A stretch of 64,000 nucleotides of DNA from Paramacrobiotus metropolitanus (lineage: Eukaryota; Tardigrada; Eutardigrada; Parachela; Macrobiotidae): assembly GCF_019649055.1 (NCBI RefSeq), contig NW_026570224.1, forward strand, positions 1,674,001 through 1,738,000, given 5' to 3'. The position numbers and the translations under genes are program-made. Shown piece by piece: positions 12,947 through 26,200 of this stretch. Positions within the stretch are counted from its first letter, which is position 1. Every line of letters starts with the position of its first letter. The notes beneath the pieces were generated by a model. The model did no database searches. It saw nothing but the letters and a program-made list of their open reading frames with translations, and was not told where the DNA came from.

Positions 12947-12958
12947 AATAAATTTATT
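12947..12958. terminator. Back-to-back poly(A) signals (ZP and DENND11)
   Basis: AATAAATTTATT contains AATAAA on the plus strand directly abutting AATAAA on the minus strand. The plus copy would serve the ZP gene, giving a 3' UTR of about 0.8 kb. The minus copy would serve DENND11, with about 0.3 kb. Assigned by position and motif only. Confidence 0.4.
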
Positions 12959-13252
12959 TAAAACCATTTCCCATACAATTTTTCACGGGTAAAAAAATAA
13001 AAACAGAACATTACAAAAGGACGGAAAGCAATATTTCCCATAAAATCAAACTGGAACATACAAAGACTGTAGAGTATTCCAAATAAAAAAATATCTCTCT
13101 CTAAATCTTGTTGTATCACAAACCCTGACCGAAAGCAACTGCAGAATCAACACAAATGGCACCTGCAATCAATCAATGAAAAATCAGTGTTTGACAAAAG
13201 AATCAGACTAGGTATATATACTGAAATTTTATAACGCAGCTAAATACTAAAC

Positions 13253-15321
13253 TTACTGCGGACATAGCGGCTGGCGTTGAACTCGAATGGACGGACAATG
13301 CATGTTAGCTAAAGCTTGCAGGAAAGGTACATCCGACGCAGGATTCAGTGATAAATCCTCCAAAGCGGAATCTGCTATCGTTTGTTCCGCTGTACAATCT
13401 GCAGCATGGAAGGCCGACAGAATCTTTTCGTTCAGAGCCGTAAAATATCCTCCAACGAATTCCGTCGCGTCGAACCTTCCCGAATCGACATGCATTATGG
13501 AAGATCTAGAATAAGATTATTCATCAACCACTGCACAAATATAAACGAAGTAAAGAAAATAACGAGCACGGCAACTGCAGTTGTGAGGATCTGCTTCAAC
13601 AGCACCGAAGTTTAACATCCTTAAAAATTTAAGTATAATACAAGTAAGTAGACAGTGGACACTAATAATTACCGCAAATTATAATCGTGCATCAACTCGG
13701 AAAAATTTTCCTTTTCCATGGCGCTTGTCAGGCAGGTTCGCTGCAAGGCCGGATCCTGTATGTGCAGTTGATTCTTCATTATAAGTACATCGTAGCAGTC
13801 ATTTTTTAACTGGTATATCAGCTCAGAAGTGCCTAAAAATTGGAGAAGGATTTCTATACGTCTATAAGAAACCGATAAACCAAGAACCATCCATTTACAT
13901 GCAACGAAGGTTTTTGATTGGCGGAGTTTATCGATATCATTTAGATCCACATAGAGAAGCAAATTGTAATCCGGTCTCAGCGGGCTGCTAATGTCGTAAT
14001 TTCCAATAAGGGAGCACAAATGTGCTGAAAATTACAAACTGTATTTGATGGACCCAAAGAGAATTACACCGGCAGTTTACCTATATGGCAAAGATCAGCA
14101 AATGGCGGTGTGCCCAGGATAAGTATGCGCTTGCGCAGTAAAACACATTTCCACAAGCGGAATATATCTGCGCCCAGCAAAGTGCAGAAATCGCGTACAA
14201 TTTTGTTATCGTGCATCAGCTACAAATACGCATCACAAAGTCAGATGTGAATTTTTTTTTGAAAATAAGTAACAATGCCCTGACATAAAAACTGCATCAG
14301 GTTTGGAATTTACAGGATATTTCATTCAAAATTGTACGCCCTTTCATTGCATAATTCCTTTTAATATTTTGAATTAATTCCGAAAAATTATTTTTCAAGA
14401 AACGAAACCACGTATCTAACGAAGAAAATTAAGCCCCTAAATGAAGAAAGGATTACCTCGATTTCTGATTTGTTGACTCGTTCCATTACTGGAGTAAAGG
14501 CATTGTCTACAAAATCTGAGCGTCCACCGACTAGATCTTCCAATACATGGTAGTCACCGGTTGAGTGCTTCCCTTGACTGCAATAAAATGCCTATATTAT
14601 AAAAGCACAATTAATTGTCCATTCATTTCGCAATATCTACCTCAATTCGGACTGCAGCACTGTGCGAAATCCCACGATATCCTCCAACCGGCGGCCCAGC
14701 AGCCCACAGGAACGAAACACGGCGCCACGCGCACTGGACTTGTCGGTTTCTGTGCGGAAATATGCCACCCCATAATACGATCCTATCTTGAATGTCCTAC
14801 AATTGTAAGCAATAGTTCTACTGCTCATCGGCGGAAAATGGTACCGGTTGTACGTTAAGTGTTATTACAAAGAATCGGAAGAAACGGTATGAGCGCCGCT
14901 TGGCAGAGCCTTGTACTCCACACCTCCAATATCAACACTGCCATCCACAGTGTGCGACCATTCTATGCGGTTTCCTGCAAAAATACAAACGTTAATGATC
15001 ACTATCATCCGAACCAGTTACTTAATTTTCGTAATGTAGCGTTGGCGCATCGTGCCAGTCGTAACCCGCACCTTGCTTGGCGTCAAAAACGACAACAAAG
15101 ACGGCTACAACGGGACCCTTCGGAGAATCCTGCGCGGATGATGGTGATACGGACCTGGCTGCAGATAGCGGTTTCTTGTGGCTGGAAGAGGGTCCGCGGT
15201 GGCGCAATCCGGAAGTATCATCGAAAGAGATCAGATTATCTTTTTCGTCCGATTGTTCGAAGGAGTCGTCTCCTAAAAGACGGATATCATCGTCCCCGTG
15301 TGGATGCGCTCGTGAGACCAT
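13253..15321 (-). CDS. DENND11: DENN domain-containing protein 11 (LCHN)
   Basis: Eight exons on the minus strand: 15321-15072, 14974-14869, 14796-14641, 14577-14457, 14219-14081, 14024-13899, 13832-13673, 13505-13253; 436 aa against about 455 in human. After a disordered, acidic N-terminus of some 70 residues, the core starts with VVAVFVVVFDAKQGNRIEW, equivalent to the VAVFVTTFDARGNAVEW region of LCHN. Further matches are the segment GVEYKALPSGAHT, the hydrophobic block LWKCVLLRKRILILGTPPF, and VACTSELIYQLKNDCYDV. DENN proteins are generally Rab exchange factors or their relatives; the vertebrate homologue is linked to neuronal outgrowth, but its Rab is not settled. The 66 bp intron at 13833-13898 has no stop and is a multiple of three, so a continuous frame runs through it. 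It must be removed to restore the conserved VACTS match. The gene converges on the ZP gene. Confidence 0.82.
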
Positions 15322-15523
15322 TATATGCCTGTGCGTCGACTACGATAAAATGCCCCGTCAATCAACCTGTTCGCCACTTGCCAGTAAAATGATCTGTCAA
15401 TAATAATATCGACACAGAGTTATTGGTAAATATACAAAAAAAGAGGCAAAAAATAGAGATACAATCGATTTCGAAAGCAGCGTAGATCAGCTGCATGCTT
15501 TAAATAACAGCTGGAGCTTGGAT

Positions 15524-16075
15524 GTGTACAGAGATATGCCAGTGCACCACATCATGATTGCGCAATAAAATTCGTGACGGTGAAGATTTGACGCTGGCCC
15601 ATAGACACATATGCTATAACTTAAATTTTCAAAAATTCATAACTTTGTTAATTTTCGCGTTAATTTTTTGTGAGTATGCTTTAAAAATATAGGATAATAT
15701 CTACTATTAGGCAAAATGATTTTTTTTCTGTTTCCATCTTAAGGTTTGGCACTGAGCATACGTGGTTAACATAGCCGCCTACGAAATCTTTAAATCAAAT
15801 TAAATGACTTCTCCATAGACTTACATGCTAATTACCTAGGCACATAGTGCGCAACCCTAAAAGAAAATCGAAAAAACATTTGTTATGCCTACTAGTATAT
15901 ATTATTCTGTATTTTTAAAGCATATTAAACAAAAACTAACGCGAAAATTAACAAAGTTATGAATTTTTGAAAATTTAAGTTATAGCATATGTGTCTATGG
16001 GCCAGCGTCAAATCTTCACCGTCACGAATTTTATTGCGCAATCATGATGTGGTGCACTGGCATATCTCTGTACAC
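15524..16075. mobile_element. Foldback MITE, 552 bp, with target duplication
   Basis: Arms of about 190 bp are inverted copies. They are nearly identical over the outer 130 bp and drift inwards, around a loop of about 170 bp. The ends are GTGTACAGAG and CTCTGTACAC. The element is flanked by the 7 bp direct repeat CTTGGAT (15517-15523 and 16076-16082), possibly 8 bp if the boundary is moved by one base. It has no transposase frame. A 7-8 bp duplication would fit hAT-like mobilisation, but the superfamily is inference. It sits in the promoter-side gap between DENND11 and the P450 gene. Confidence 0.85.
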
Positions 16076-16082
16076 CTTGGAT

Positions 16083-17492
16083 GCGCGTGAAATGGAAACG
16101 GTAAAGACTACCGTAAACTGTAAAGCCCAAAGAATCACCGCAAGACGCAACCGCACAAGGCGCCCGCAGTTCACATTCTACGAAGGCGGTTGACATAGCG
16201 TCAAGGCGTCTGATTTTGCCTAATTGAACTTCAGCTGCAGCAGGGGTGGAAAATAGTCAAGATACTTAGTTTCAGATAGTTTCAGATACTGCACTTATAC
16301 CAAGGTACAAAATTGTTTTGTACAGTATTATTTTGCACCTTACTTATACTCATCGTTTCAAAATCAAATTTTAATAGGTATTATTGTGTTTGTTAATTTT
16401 GTTTCATGGCTGATTGCTGGGTAAAAGAAATTGGAAATATATTGATATGCGTCAGATATGCGTAAGTTAACCGACTAAATTTTTTTTGCAAATACGCAAA
16501 CCAAATCTTTGTTTCTGTGCAACTAATTTAAAAAGCAGTATTGCCCCTCATTAATAGCTTGAAAAACTGATTAAACCCTTAACGGAAGTCCAAAGGTAAC
16601 AGCGATTAGTGGTCACGAGATGACTTGACAAAATCGTGCATCTCTGTCTGCCTCTGTGATATGATTTCTAATATACAATATACATGTATTCAGGTGTTTC
16701 GAAAGTAGTTATAACCAACTAGTGAGATAATGGGAGATCAAAACCCGTATTAAACAACGCGCTTTGATCATACGTTTACAGATTTATCAAATTCGTGATG
16801 ACTGTTGTAAGCGAATCTCCGTCGACGACAGCCGGAAGTGCTACTGCAGGTACAAGTAGGTGCAGGTACAGTCGACAAGGTTGTGCATAGATCAGTCCTC
16901 GGTTAGATGCCTAAAGATTTGTAAATGCGTGTACCTGATTGTTGCGACAGTAGAAGTTTTAGAAACAAAAACACTACGCGTGGTGATAAAACATTTCAGA
17001 AGCAGTGGCATAAACAAGGCGTGCGAACATGAAAGTTTGTCGAAACTGTTTCGATATATCGCTAGATTTACTTCACTCGTATACGTAGTGCGCACATGTG
17101 CCTACAGAAACAAAAACAATATAATTTGTTCACTATCTGCGGTAAGATACTTTTAAATTATCTTATTTTGATGCCGTCTGCTTAGTGTTTACGGGTTTGG
17201 ATTTTGGAACAAGAAGGTAAAAAAATTGTCCGTAACAGTTATAACAGCTTTTACTAATAATGCATTCCATTGTGTTGTTTGGTGAGATCTGGAGTGCTTT
17301 GGTTGCTTTTCGAATTTCATTTCGTTTCTATGTAGCTTTGAACTACTGCCTGCAGTTGTACCGCAAGCGCATTCGTTATAAAAAATTTATGTCTAACGAA
17401 TGTTTTGTGTACAGTTTGTTGACGATAAAACTAAGATTTTGCAGTTTTGAAGCAGGGCGGACGTTTGAAGCGCTCTTGCAGCAATTTCCAAA
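16083..17492. other. Intergenic region upstream of the P450
   Basis: About 1.4 kb without a supported gene. Open frames are short and lack recognisable domains. It should contain the P450 promoter; I see no clear core promoter element. Confidence 0.4.
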
Positions 17493-19703
17493 ATGTCCGA
17501 CACAGGATTAGTTCCTTTCGGAACAATTCTTATCGCAGTGGTTGTGGTGGTGCTCGTGTATCTTGTTAGAAAGCTGCAGATCACCCGGCCAAAAAATCTG
17601 CCCCCGGGTCCATCTCGTACGTCCATCAAATATTAATTCACTGAATCTGCAAACATGAGAATGGTTGTTAAATCTGTTTTTAGCTAAACCAGTTATCGGG
17701 AGCATTGGGCTAATACGAGGGAACGGCATGGAACGCTTACAACAAGTTACAAAAATTACAGAAAGCTACGGTGGACTATGCACCATCTTCCTCGGCGATG
17801 TGCCGCATGTGTTTATCAATGACTATGAAACAATCAAACAAGTAGTGCACGATGATGTTTTTGCTGGTCGGCCGTACACTTTACGAGACCACTTTTTCAA
17901 ACGCAAAGGTACAGTATACAATTGTAATAACTATATTATGCATTCATTATTTGTATTTTAATGAAGCTAGTCAATCTACTCGTACACGATAAAAAATTTC
18001 TTTAGATTTCATAATTCTTATTCATATTTGGCTGCAGGGTTTAATACATGTAACAATGAAATAATTATAAATTTAAATTGATTACAAATATCAGGCGGAG
18101 TAGTGACAAAATCAGGAGCTTTTTTGTGCGTCGATCACGATATAATTTTGTATTTCCTTACAATTAGGTTTATTGTTCACCGACGGAGAATTATGGAAAG
18201 AACAACGACGTTTTGCGTTGTCCACTTTACGAGACTTCGGCATGGGCAAGGCTTGGCTGCAGGATTTAATTCTTGAAGAAGCCCGTGAATTAGTACAAGA
18301 TCTGCAGGCCACAAAAACGCAACCGGTTAATCCCACGAGCTACATTACGCCGTCGGTAGCTAACGTGATTTGTGCCATTTCCTATGGGAAACGCTTCGAT
18401 CATCAGGACGAGAATTTTCGCCGTTTAACCATGCTTGTTGGCGAGAATATTCGTCTGGGCGCAAAAATGGGCTTGATTTCCATTTTTCCATTTTTGCGCT
18501 TGATTCCCTTCAGCAAGCTAAGAAAGCGCTTTTTGAAATCGCTCCAAAACAATCGAGATATTACAGATTTTTGCATGACCTTGTAATGGATCACAAAAGC
18601 AATCTGGAGGGCGAGCCCAGAGATTATATTCATGCATATCTGAATGAAGCTAAACGGCAGGAATCCAACCCATGTACCACATTTACCGGTACATAATCTA
18701 TATTATATCTACATAATAAGCCAAATAATGCTGTTACATAATCAACAGGTATTACTTTAGATTTGTTTGTGATGTTTTTATACGATATCTATTTGGTTGA
18801 TCTATAAGAGCTGTCCTGAATTATTTACAGATGAACAGTTAGCGATGTCCATTTTCAATCTTTTTGGTGCTGGAACAGAAACCACATCGACAACACTCAC
18901 TTGGGCAATTATATATCTGCTTTTGAATCCCGACATATATGCAGAGGTTCAAGCCGAAGTTGACCAAGTCATCCCTGAAGGCCAGTTTCCCACTCTAGAC
19001 GAAAAAGGTCACCGTTAATTAGGTCTTCCGAATATGCTATCCATAAATGCTACATGCCGTGTTTACCTATAAAATTTATGTGGAATACTCGCTTTTTAAC
19101 CGTTTCAATAAAATTAAGGCAAAGTATTTGAAAAGGTTGTAGAGGAAGTGACTGAATAATTTTTCTACTGCAGAAAATTTGCCGTATTTACAAGCGGTAA
19201 TAATGGAAGTCCAGAGAATGGCAAATCTGGTACCATTTGCTGGACGTAGTAACACGGAGCAGACCACTTTGCAAGGGTACGACATTCCGTTAAATACTAC
19301 AATTGTGCCGAATCTATATGCCGTTCATATGAATCCAAAATATTTCCCTGAACCAAACCAATTTAATCCCAAACGTTTTTTGGACTCTGACGGCAAAGTC
19401 AAGCAAAAAGTGGAAGGATTCCTCCCATTTTCAGCTGGTCAGTAAAACTTCATAAGTGCACAGATCGCGATGTTACTAAATTCTATAATTTTTCATAACT
19501 TTTTTTGAATCCTTCTAGGTAAGCGGTTTTGTCTGGGTGAATCTTTAGCAAAGATGGAATTGTTTATATTTTTTGCAAGTCTCTTAAGACACTTCAATTT
19601 CAAACTACCGCCTGGCGAAGCTGTGTCCACTAGTGATGCCGTACTTGGTACCGTCCTATCACCGAAACCTTTTAAAATGATTTTTGAGCCACGAAACGTT
19701 TAG
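17493..19703 (+). CDS. Cytochrome P450, clan 2 (CYP2-like), with one frameshift
   Basis: Six exons: 17493-17616, 17684-17908, 18168-18688, 18831-19007, 19174-19437, 19519-19703; about 498 aa if the break is ignored. The N-terminus is a microsomal signal anchor (IAVVVVVLVYLV) followed by a proline-rich hinge (LPPGPS). The C-helix WKEQRR, the I-helix oxygen-binding motif GAGTETTSTTL, the K-helix ExxR (EVQR), the PERF-type FNPKRF and the heme loop FSAGKRFCLG with its cysteine ligand are all present. These place it in the CYP2 clan, heme monooxygenases of the ER membrane; the substrate cannot be told. Exon 3 changes frame at a run of five T (18568-18572). One more T would join ITDF to LHDLVMDHK and restore the phase expected at the exon end. 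Either the assembly has a homopolymer error or the gene is a recent pseudogene; all other features look functional. Confidence 0.88.
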
Positions 19704-20255
19704 CTGAAACGTGGACTATGATAATATTTCAAATTACAAAAGACATGTGTACTTCTCTGTGTTTAAAGCCACGTTTGCAGTTCGATATGCCGACGAAATA
19801 AGTGTACGGCTTTCGGTTTGTCCTGCAGATTATTGGCATTTTTTGCAGCCATGTAGCATTTTTCACTTTTGCTTTTTGACGCTGTTTATAATTAACAGTT
19901 TAGCTTTTGAGCCTGAGAAATTACTAACTGCTACATAAAGTAATTTGTTGCGTTTGGTTGCGTCACTGACAATGAATTAACTTCGTTAAACGACGTGACA
20001 CGGGCGACATATTTGTTATTACACGTTTACACAATAACTGAGAAAACCGATCGCAAAAGCGCCTGAAATTACGCAGCTACTGCAGATGTAAATATTGATT
20101 AGCAAATGATTTTGCACGCAGTGATATTGGCTTTATTTTCATCGTTTGCAAATACACCTGTCATTCCTCAAATCGATACATCCGTCAACACTCTTAGGCC
20201 GGCTGGATTGCGATACTTTGGGTACACATTTTTCATTTTCTGCGGCAATACAAAA
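19704..20255. other. Intergenic gap, P450 to receptor cyclase
   Basis: About 550 bp with no supported gene. An in-frame upstream ATG at 20106 would add 50 residues to the cyclase, but it does not look like a better start than 20256. Confidence 0.4.
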
Positions 20256-23200
20256 ATGATTTCATTTGTGTTACCTATGGCCTCTTTTGTAACTTATTCC
20301 CTAATAACACTGCTGTGCACTATCTGTTTACCGGCATCATCTAACTGTAAAACGGAAGTATTGAATGTTCACATTATGAGTTGGGGCACCACGAATGCGG
20401 TGTCACAACTGGGCTCATTACCCTACACCGCACCGCCGCTGCTGACTGCGATTAACGAAATGCAAGCGAAATATCCATATCTGAATATTTCTGTGAAATT
20501 TATCTACGATGAAGTTTATTCGAGTTGTTACGATTTTGCGGATAACATCGATGACATGGTATCTAGATATTACTATACGCATACACAAAACTCGATTTCA
20601 AATGTTGCCTACGCTTTCGTTGGAGCAGGTCTGTAATTATGCTAACGTAATAGTTCTGATGCAAACATACTGTATGTACATGGTATATCTCCCAATCCTA
20701 TAAAACCCATTATCCTATAAAGAAGTCATTTTTTGATATTTTTTGTGCCGATGCCTTAGTTTGAAGTCTGCACATGTGATACTAGGTTGTGCGGATATGA
20801 TCAATATGGGAAGAATGGCGGCTAACTGGAATATACCACTGATCACGAGGTGACCTTTATGAATATTCACGGACTTTATGCACATTTTGCACTGAATACT
20901 GTACATATATCCTATATGGATAGTGTTCACGATCTTTTGATTTCAAGTTTTTATTTATCTGTAGCGTTGCTTCATCCCTAATTATATCCGATAAAGCGAT
21001 TAGCCCGACTTGGATTACAACAAGTTATTTTCCTCAGGGAGGCTTTGTTACCCTTTATCTCAATTTAATTAAGAAATTTCAATGGGTTTCGCCGTACATT
21101 GTTGTGGATCAGTATGCGAATGTTATGTTCAATTCAACAGCAAAAACATTGCATTCAACTATGGCTCGTGCTCTGGGAATTCAACCTTATTCAATTATAT
21201 ATTTGGATACACGAAGTTTCGACGAGATAAACAAGACTCTCGACGATTTCAGACGCATTAGCAGAGGTAAGGCAATATAATAGACATATAAAATTCTTAC
21301 TTTTGTGCATGAGTTTGGCGTATTTCAGTACGACTCGTATTATAACTTTAAAGGGAACAAACGGCCGACCACGATTACAGTTTAACCATTGCGCATATAG
21401 ACAGCGCGAGATAAACTTGTAAGAGTGCGGTAACACTAACCTGGAAGTCGCACATCATGTTACAGTATTTAGCAGTTTCAAATTGATTTGAATCAGGGAA
21501 GAGCTGATAGGACTTTCCTTTAACCCATGAATCCTCACAAAACAATGATTTTTTCTCCTAGTGATGCTGTATTTCGGAAATGCCGCACCTTTGCGAAATT
21601 TGATGGTACAGTGCATCTTGTTTAATAGCGCAACCTTTTTTTGCTATTGTACAATGAACCTTAGGCTCTACATTTAACCGCCAAGAAGGTAGAACTGGGC
21701 TAGCTCATTAAACTTGAAATTCTTTTTGCAGCTCACCGCTTATAACAAAAACTTGACAAATGGAGAATTTGTAAGATGTGTGGAAATGGCTGGACTTCAG
21801 GGATTTAAACCAGAGTTATTTTTTCAGATTTGACTTGTCTAAAGTGTGCCGTAAAGCTTGATTGTTGTTGTACACAGATTTATATCGCAATGGCACCCTT
21901 TGATCATATTATGTTTGGCAATTTTACCTGGAAGTATGGCGACCGCAATGACAATGTAAGGATATTCTTTGCCGTGTTTGTCACATCCATGGCACTATAT
22001 TGTATTAAAATTTAAAACGATATTCACTGTAATTTTTGGTAATGTGGAACAATTCTGCCAATAGAACTTTAAGTAAAGCATATCAGCAACAACACATATG
22101 GACGCTACTGATTATTGTAGATTGCATATTTGGCTTTTCGTTCGTTGATGCTGTGCCGTCCGGCTGACGTTGAAGATGATACTCGGACTGTTGATCGAAA
22201 AGAATCTTACTGGAAACTGTGGCGTCAAGATGCAAAATCTTACTATGATTTCGCGTATTCGTCAGTCCAACAGGTTAAGGCGGCAATAAATGCCAACAAC
22301 AGCAATATTTTCGATTTACAACTTTTTACCATAGCCGCGCGACTACCAGTTGGCAACTTTCGCAGCCATTTCCATGTTGGCATCGGTGCGTAAAGTTCTA
22401 CCGCTTAATTACTTAATTTGTATACTTTGAACAATTGAGTTTGCTAGATTACATTCTGTGTTTTTGTTTTTTTGCCGGATAACTGGATAGGTGATCCACG
22501 AAACTTACAACAGTAATCCGAAGTTCAATTTTCGGGATGGACGCAGATTCACTCAGCTGTTCTTGAACCGGACCTTCGATACAGAAGTCGGCAGCATTGC
22601 CATAGATAGCAAAGGATTTCGGCAAATTGATTTAGTCGTCAGCATGGTTATCGACAATAATCCGGAAAAATTTCGAGTGTGAAAAACACTTACTTTAAAT
22701 AACTATGAGTTGTAACTCAGTCAGTAAAACACCTCGGTATTGACTTGTGTGATTTCCACCGACTTTTTCAGCCATTTTTGCGCCAGTATGCATCCACCAT
22801 GAGACTGATCGCGGTGAAAAATTTTACTGCACTAAACAACAGATACCCATGGCCGCCACCAAACGAACCGGTGTGTGGATATTTGGGGGACAAGGGACCT
22901 TGTGCGACTGGTGCGGAAGGTACATATGTCTGATCCCCAAAGGCCACTATAGCGCATTATGCGGCGATACAGTTCTAATGGACATGTTTTCAATGTGCAG
23001 ATAAAGGCTGGATTTATGGCTTTCCGATCGGCTTGTCGGTTGCGTTGTTAATCGTAGTCGGTGGAGTAATAGTAATACGAATAAAAAGGTAAAGTAATCT
23101 TTATTATGCTTAGCGTACCGTTCGCTATGAATAATTCAGCTCAAATTTCACGTGGCTAATGCTCAGTGCAGAATGTGATTAAGGTGTGTTAAACGCTACG

Positions 23201-26200
23201 CTTTAAATTCTTAGCGGGTGGCCAGTATAGATTTTAATGCATGTGTCTCTGTTGATACCTTTCCGTTGTTGTTTCCGTTAATACCTTTGCGGCTAAATTC
23301 TTTTCCAGAGAACAATCTCGATCGTCGCAGTTCGATGATCCATGGTGGATTATCCATTGCAACGAACTCAGTGATGCAAAAGGTCATGGTATATCATGTG
23401 TGAGAGACGATGATAATTGCTCTGTTCCCCCACCTCCAGTGCATAAAAAACGGGATATGACGTATGGACAACGCATCCGGTCCTGTTCCACAAAAGCCAT
23501 TTTTCGGGGAGGGAATGTTTGGCTGAAAATGTTGGGCAACCACATCCGCTGTGATTTGGCCAGTATCGGTTTGACCAACCATTCAATACACATACAACAT
23601 ACAAAACACAGCCTGTTGGCTATGTTCGAAAAGGTATCGAGCTCGAGCAAATGCCGTCAAATACCGCGCCGACCAACCGAAGACATGGTAGTTTGTTTTC
23701 GATACAATACAACCGATCTAACTTACAAGCAAATTCCAAAGTTCAGTATAAATATATCTTTAAGAATATATATGCCGTATGTATTTGCAATAGAATTACT
23801 TGTAAGTTCTGGCCGATAGAATGCACGAATGTACCGCATTAGCATAAACGAATCTTTTTTGTACAATAGCTGCGAAAAATTCGACACGACAACCTAATCA
23901 AGTTTGTCGGAGTGACAGTATTTTGCGATCCTGCTAATACAACAACTCTCTTTACTGTGTATGAATATTCGGCGAAAGGATCTGTGCATGATCTTTTCTT
24001 GAGCGAAGCACACCTGGACCAAGAATTTTGGCAGTCTATGACAATCGACTTTGTAGAGGTCTGTGATTAATATTAATTTTCATCTGCTTTATCCACCTGT
24101 GCCTGGTCCTGTGGTACAACGTATGATGCAATAATTTAAAACATCGCAATTTTTTACTGTGTAAAACACTATAAAAGTGAAAACATCGCAATATTTCATT
24201 GTGTTTTACGTCTCGGTCACCCCTATGGTTATTGATATCATACGAGCAGATCATAACTTCCGGTCAATTTGTTTTGTTTTCTCCATAGGGTCTGCTTGCC
24301 ATCCATTCCTCACCGCTCAGCTACCTTGGTCGGCTCATGGATACGAGTTGTCTTATTGACCGAAACTTTACTTTGAAACTTGGGGGATTGGGACATTCAG
24401 TTTTGAGTAACTTATTAGAAAAAAGTCCAACTGCTGGAGATTTGGATACGAGCATACAAAAACGCTGCTGGATGCCGCCAGAAACGGCGACAAATTCGAA
24501 GAAAAACTGGAACAGAGCGACGGACGTTTTTGGTTCGGGCATAATTCTGTACGAATTGATTAATCAAAAATCTGTCTATCTACAACTACTCAAGAAAACA
24601 CCAGTGGAAGGTAAGTTGATTCAACATTCAGTACCTTTTTTATATATTATTCAGTTCGCTGAGGTATATTATCAATTAGTTCTGAACTGTTAAAGTGCTA
24701 AAAGGAATTTGTTAAAAGTCATTTTCACGGAGAAAAAATCCTTTTAAACGTTAAGCATGAGTGTATATGTACTTGAGTATATATGTAGTTAGTAAAGGAT
24801 TTCGGATACTGAATTTCGAAGCTCACCTTAAATGGGATATGATAGTTCAACCTATTCTTGTGATAACAATACATTGTTCCAGACTTGCGACGACGACTCC
24901 AGAACGAAAATAAGAATCCGTTATCCGATGAGATTTTGACATGTGATACATTCCAGTACTCATATCCTAGTCTGGACACACTCGTCAGAAAAAGTCTTTG
25001 TTCCGATCCGATCCAGCGGCCTTCCATTGCTGTGATAGCTAATGCCGTCAAAAAAACAATATTCCCAAAAAATAAGGGATCAAAACTAATTGAGCGTGTA
25101 CTGCAAAGACTGGAGAAATTATCCACGGATTTGGAGATTGTCGTAGTACAGCGAACGAAGGAATTAGCGGAAGAAAGACGGAAAACCGACGATATCCTGA
25201 AAGAGATCTTTCCTGAGTAATTTACGTCGTTTTCGGGTTTCATTAGCGCACCCGGTTTACACAGCCTACACTCCATACGAAAATTTGCTTATACTTTGTA
25301 GTATTGATCGTGGAATGCAGTAGCACTCTGTGCTCAACTTACTAAGTACCGTAATTAGTAAATATGTAGAGTAGTGGGTGCATTTCAGGTTTGCCGTCCT
25401 TCGACTGCGAAACAACGAAGCTGTTGCACCGGAAATGTTCGACAGCTGCTCCTTGATGTTTAGCGGACTATGTGGATTTAGTGAGCGAATTGTTAACGAA
25501 TCTCCCTTATGGATGACTAAAACACTCGACGAAATATATTATTATTTCGATCCTGTTATAACCACATCCGGTGCCTACAAAGTGGAAACAATTGGGGATT
25601 CTTGTGTGGTACGTTCAATCGCTTCGGCTAAAATTGTGACATCGGGACTCTTCAACAGTCGTGCAAATTTTATACATCGAAATTAAAACCATATCAAATT
25701 GGTATTTCAGTAGTGCACGAGTACTCAGACAATACGGTCTAATAGACTATTCAAGATGTAACTTTAACTGAAAAGGTTGCATCCGGTTTACCGATCAGGA
25801 ACGATAACGACCATGCAAAAATTATATGCCACTTGGCTTCGGCACTCATGACAACAAGTGCAAAATTTTTTCAAATACTGGAGCTCCAGCTGAAACTGGG
25901 AATACATACAGGTACAAACGCGAATTATCAATTAAATTGTAACAGTATAATGCTTTACTTAAGTGCGCCTCTTTCCGAACGTTAACCCATGTGAATTCGC
26001 AGGACCATGCGCTGCCGGGATAATAGGAATTAGCAGGCCAAGATATTGCATGTAAACAATCTATGTCGAGCTACTAACGTTTTTTACTGCGCTGGATTGT
26101 CTCGTTGTAGCTTTGGAGACACGATTAACGTCGCTTCGCGGATGGTCAATAAGAGCGCACCATCTAGAATCCATTTAACTGCCGCTACTGTGCATTTGCT

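Noticed and set aside
15022-15403. Plus-strand open frames over 100 codons
   Set aside because: They are shadows of DENND11 exon 1; the minus strand has VVAVFVVVFDAK and a correct donor.
16008-16196. 62-codon minus-strand frame
   Set aside because: It overlaps the right arm of the foldback MITE and has no coding character.
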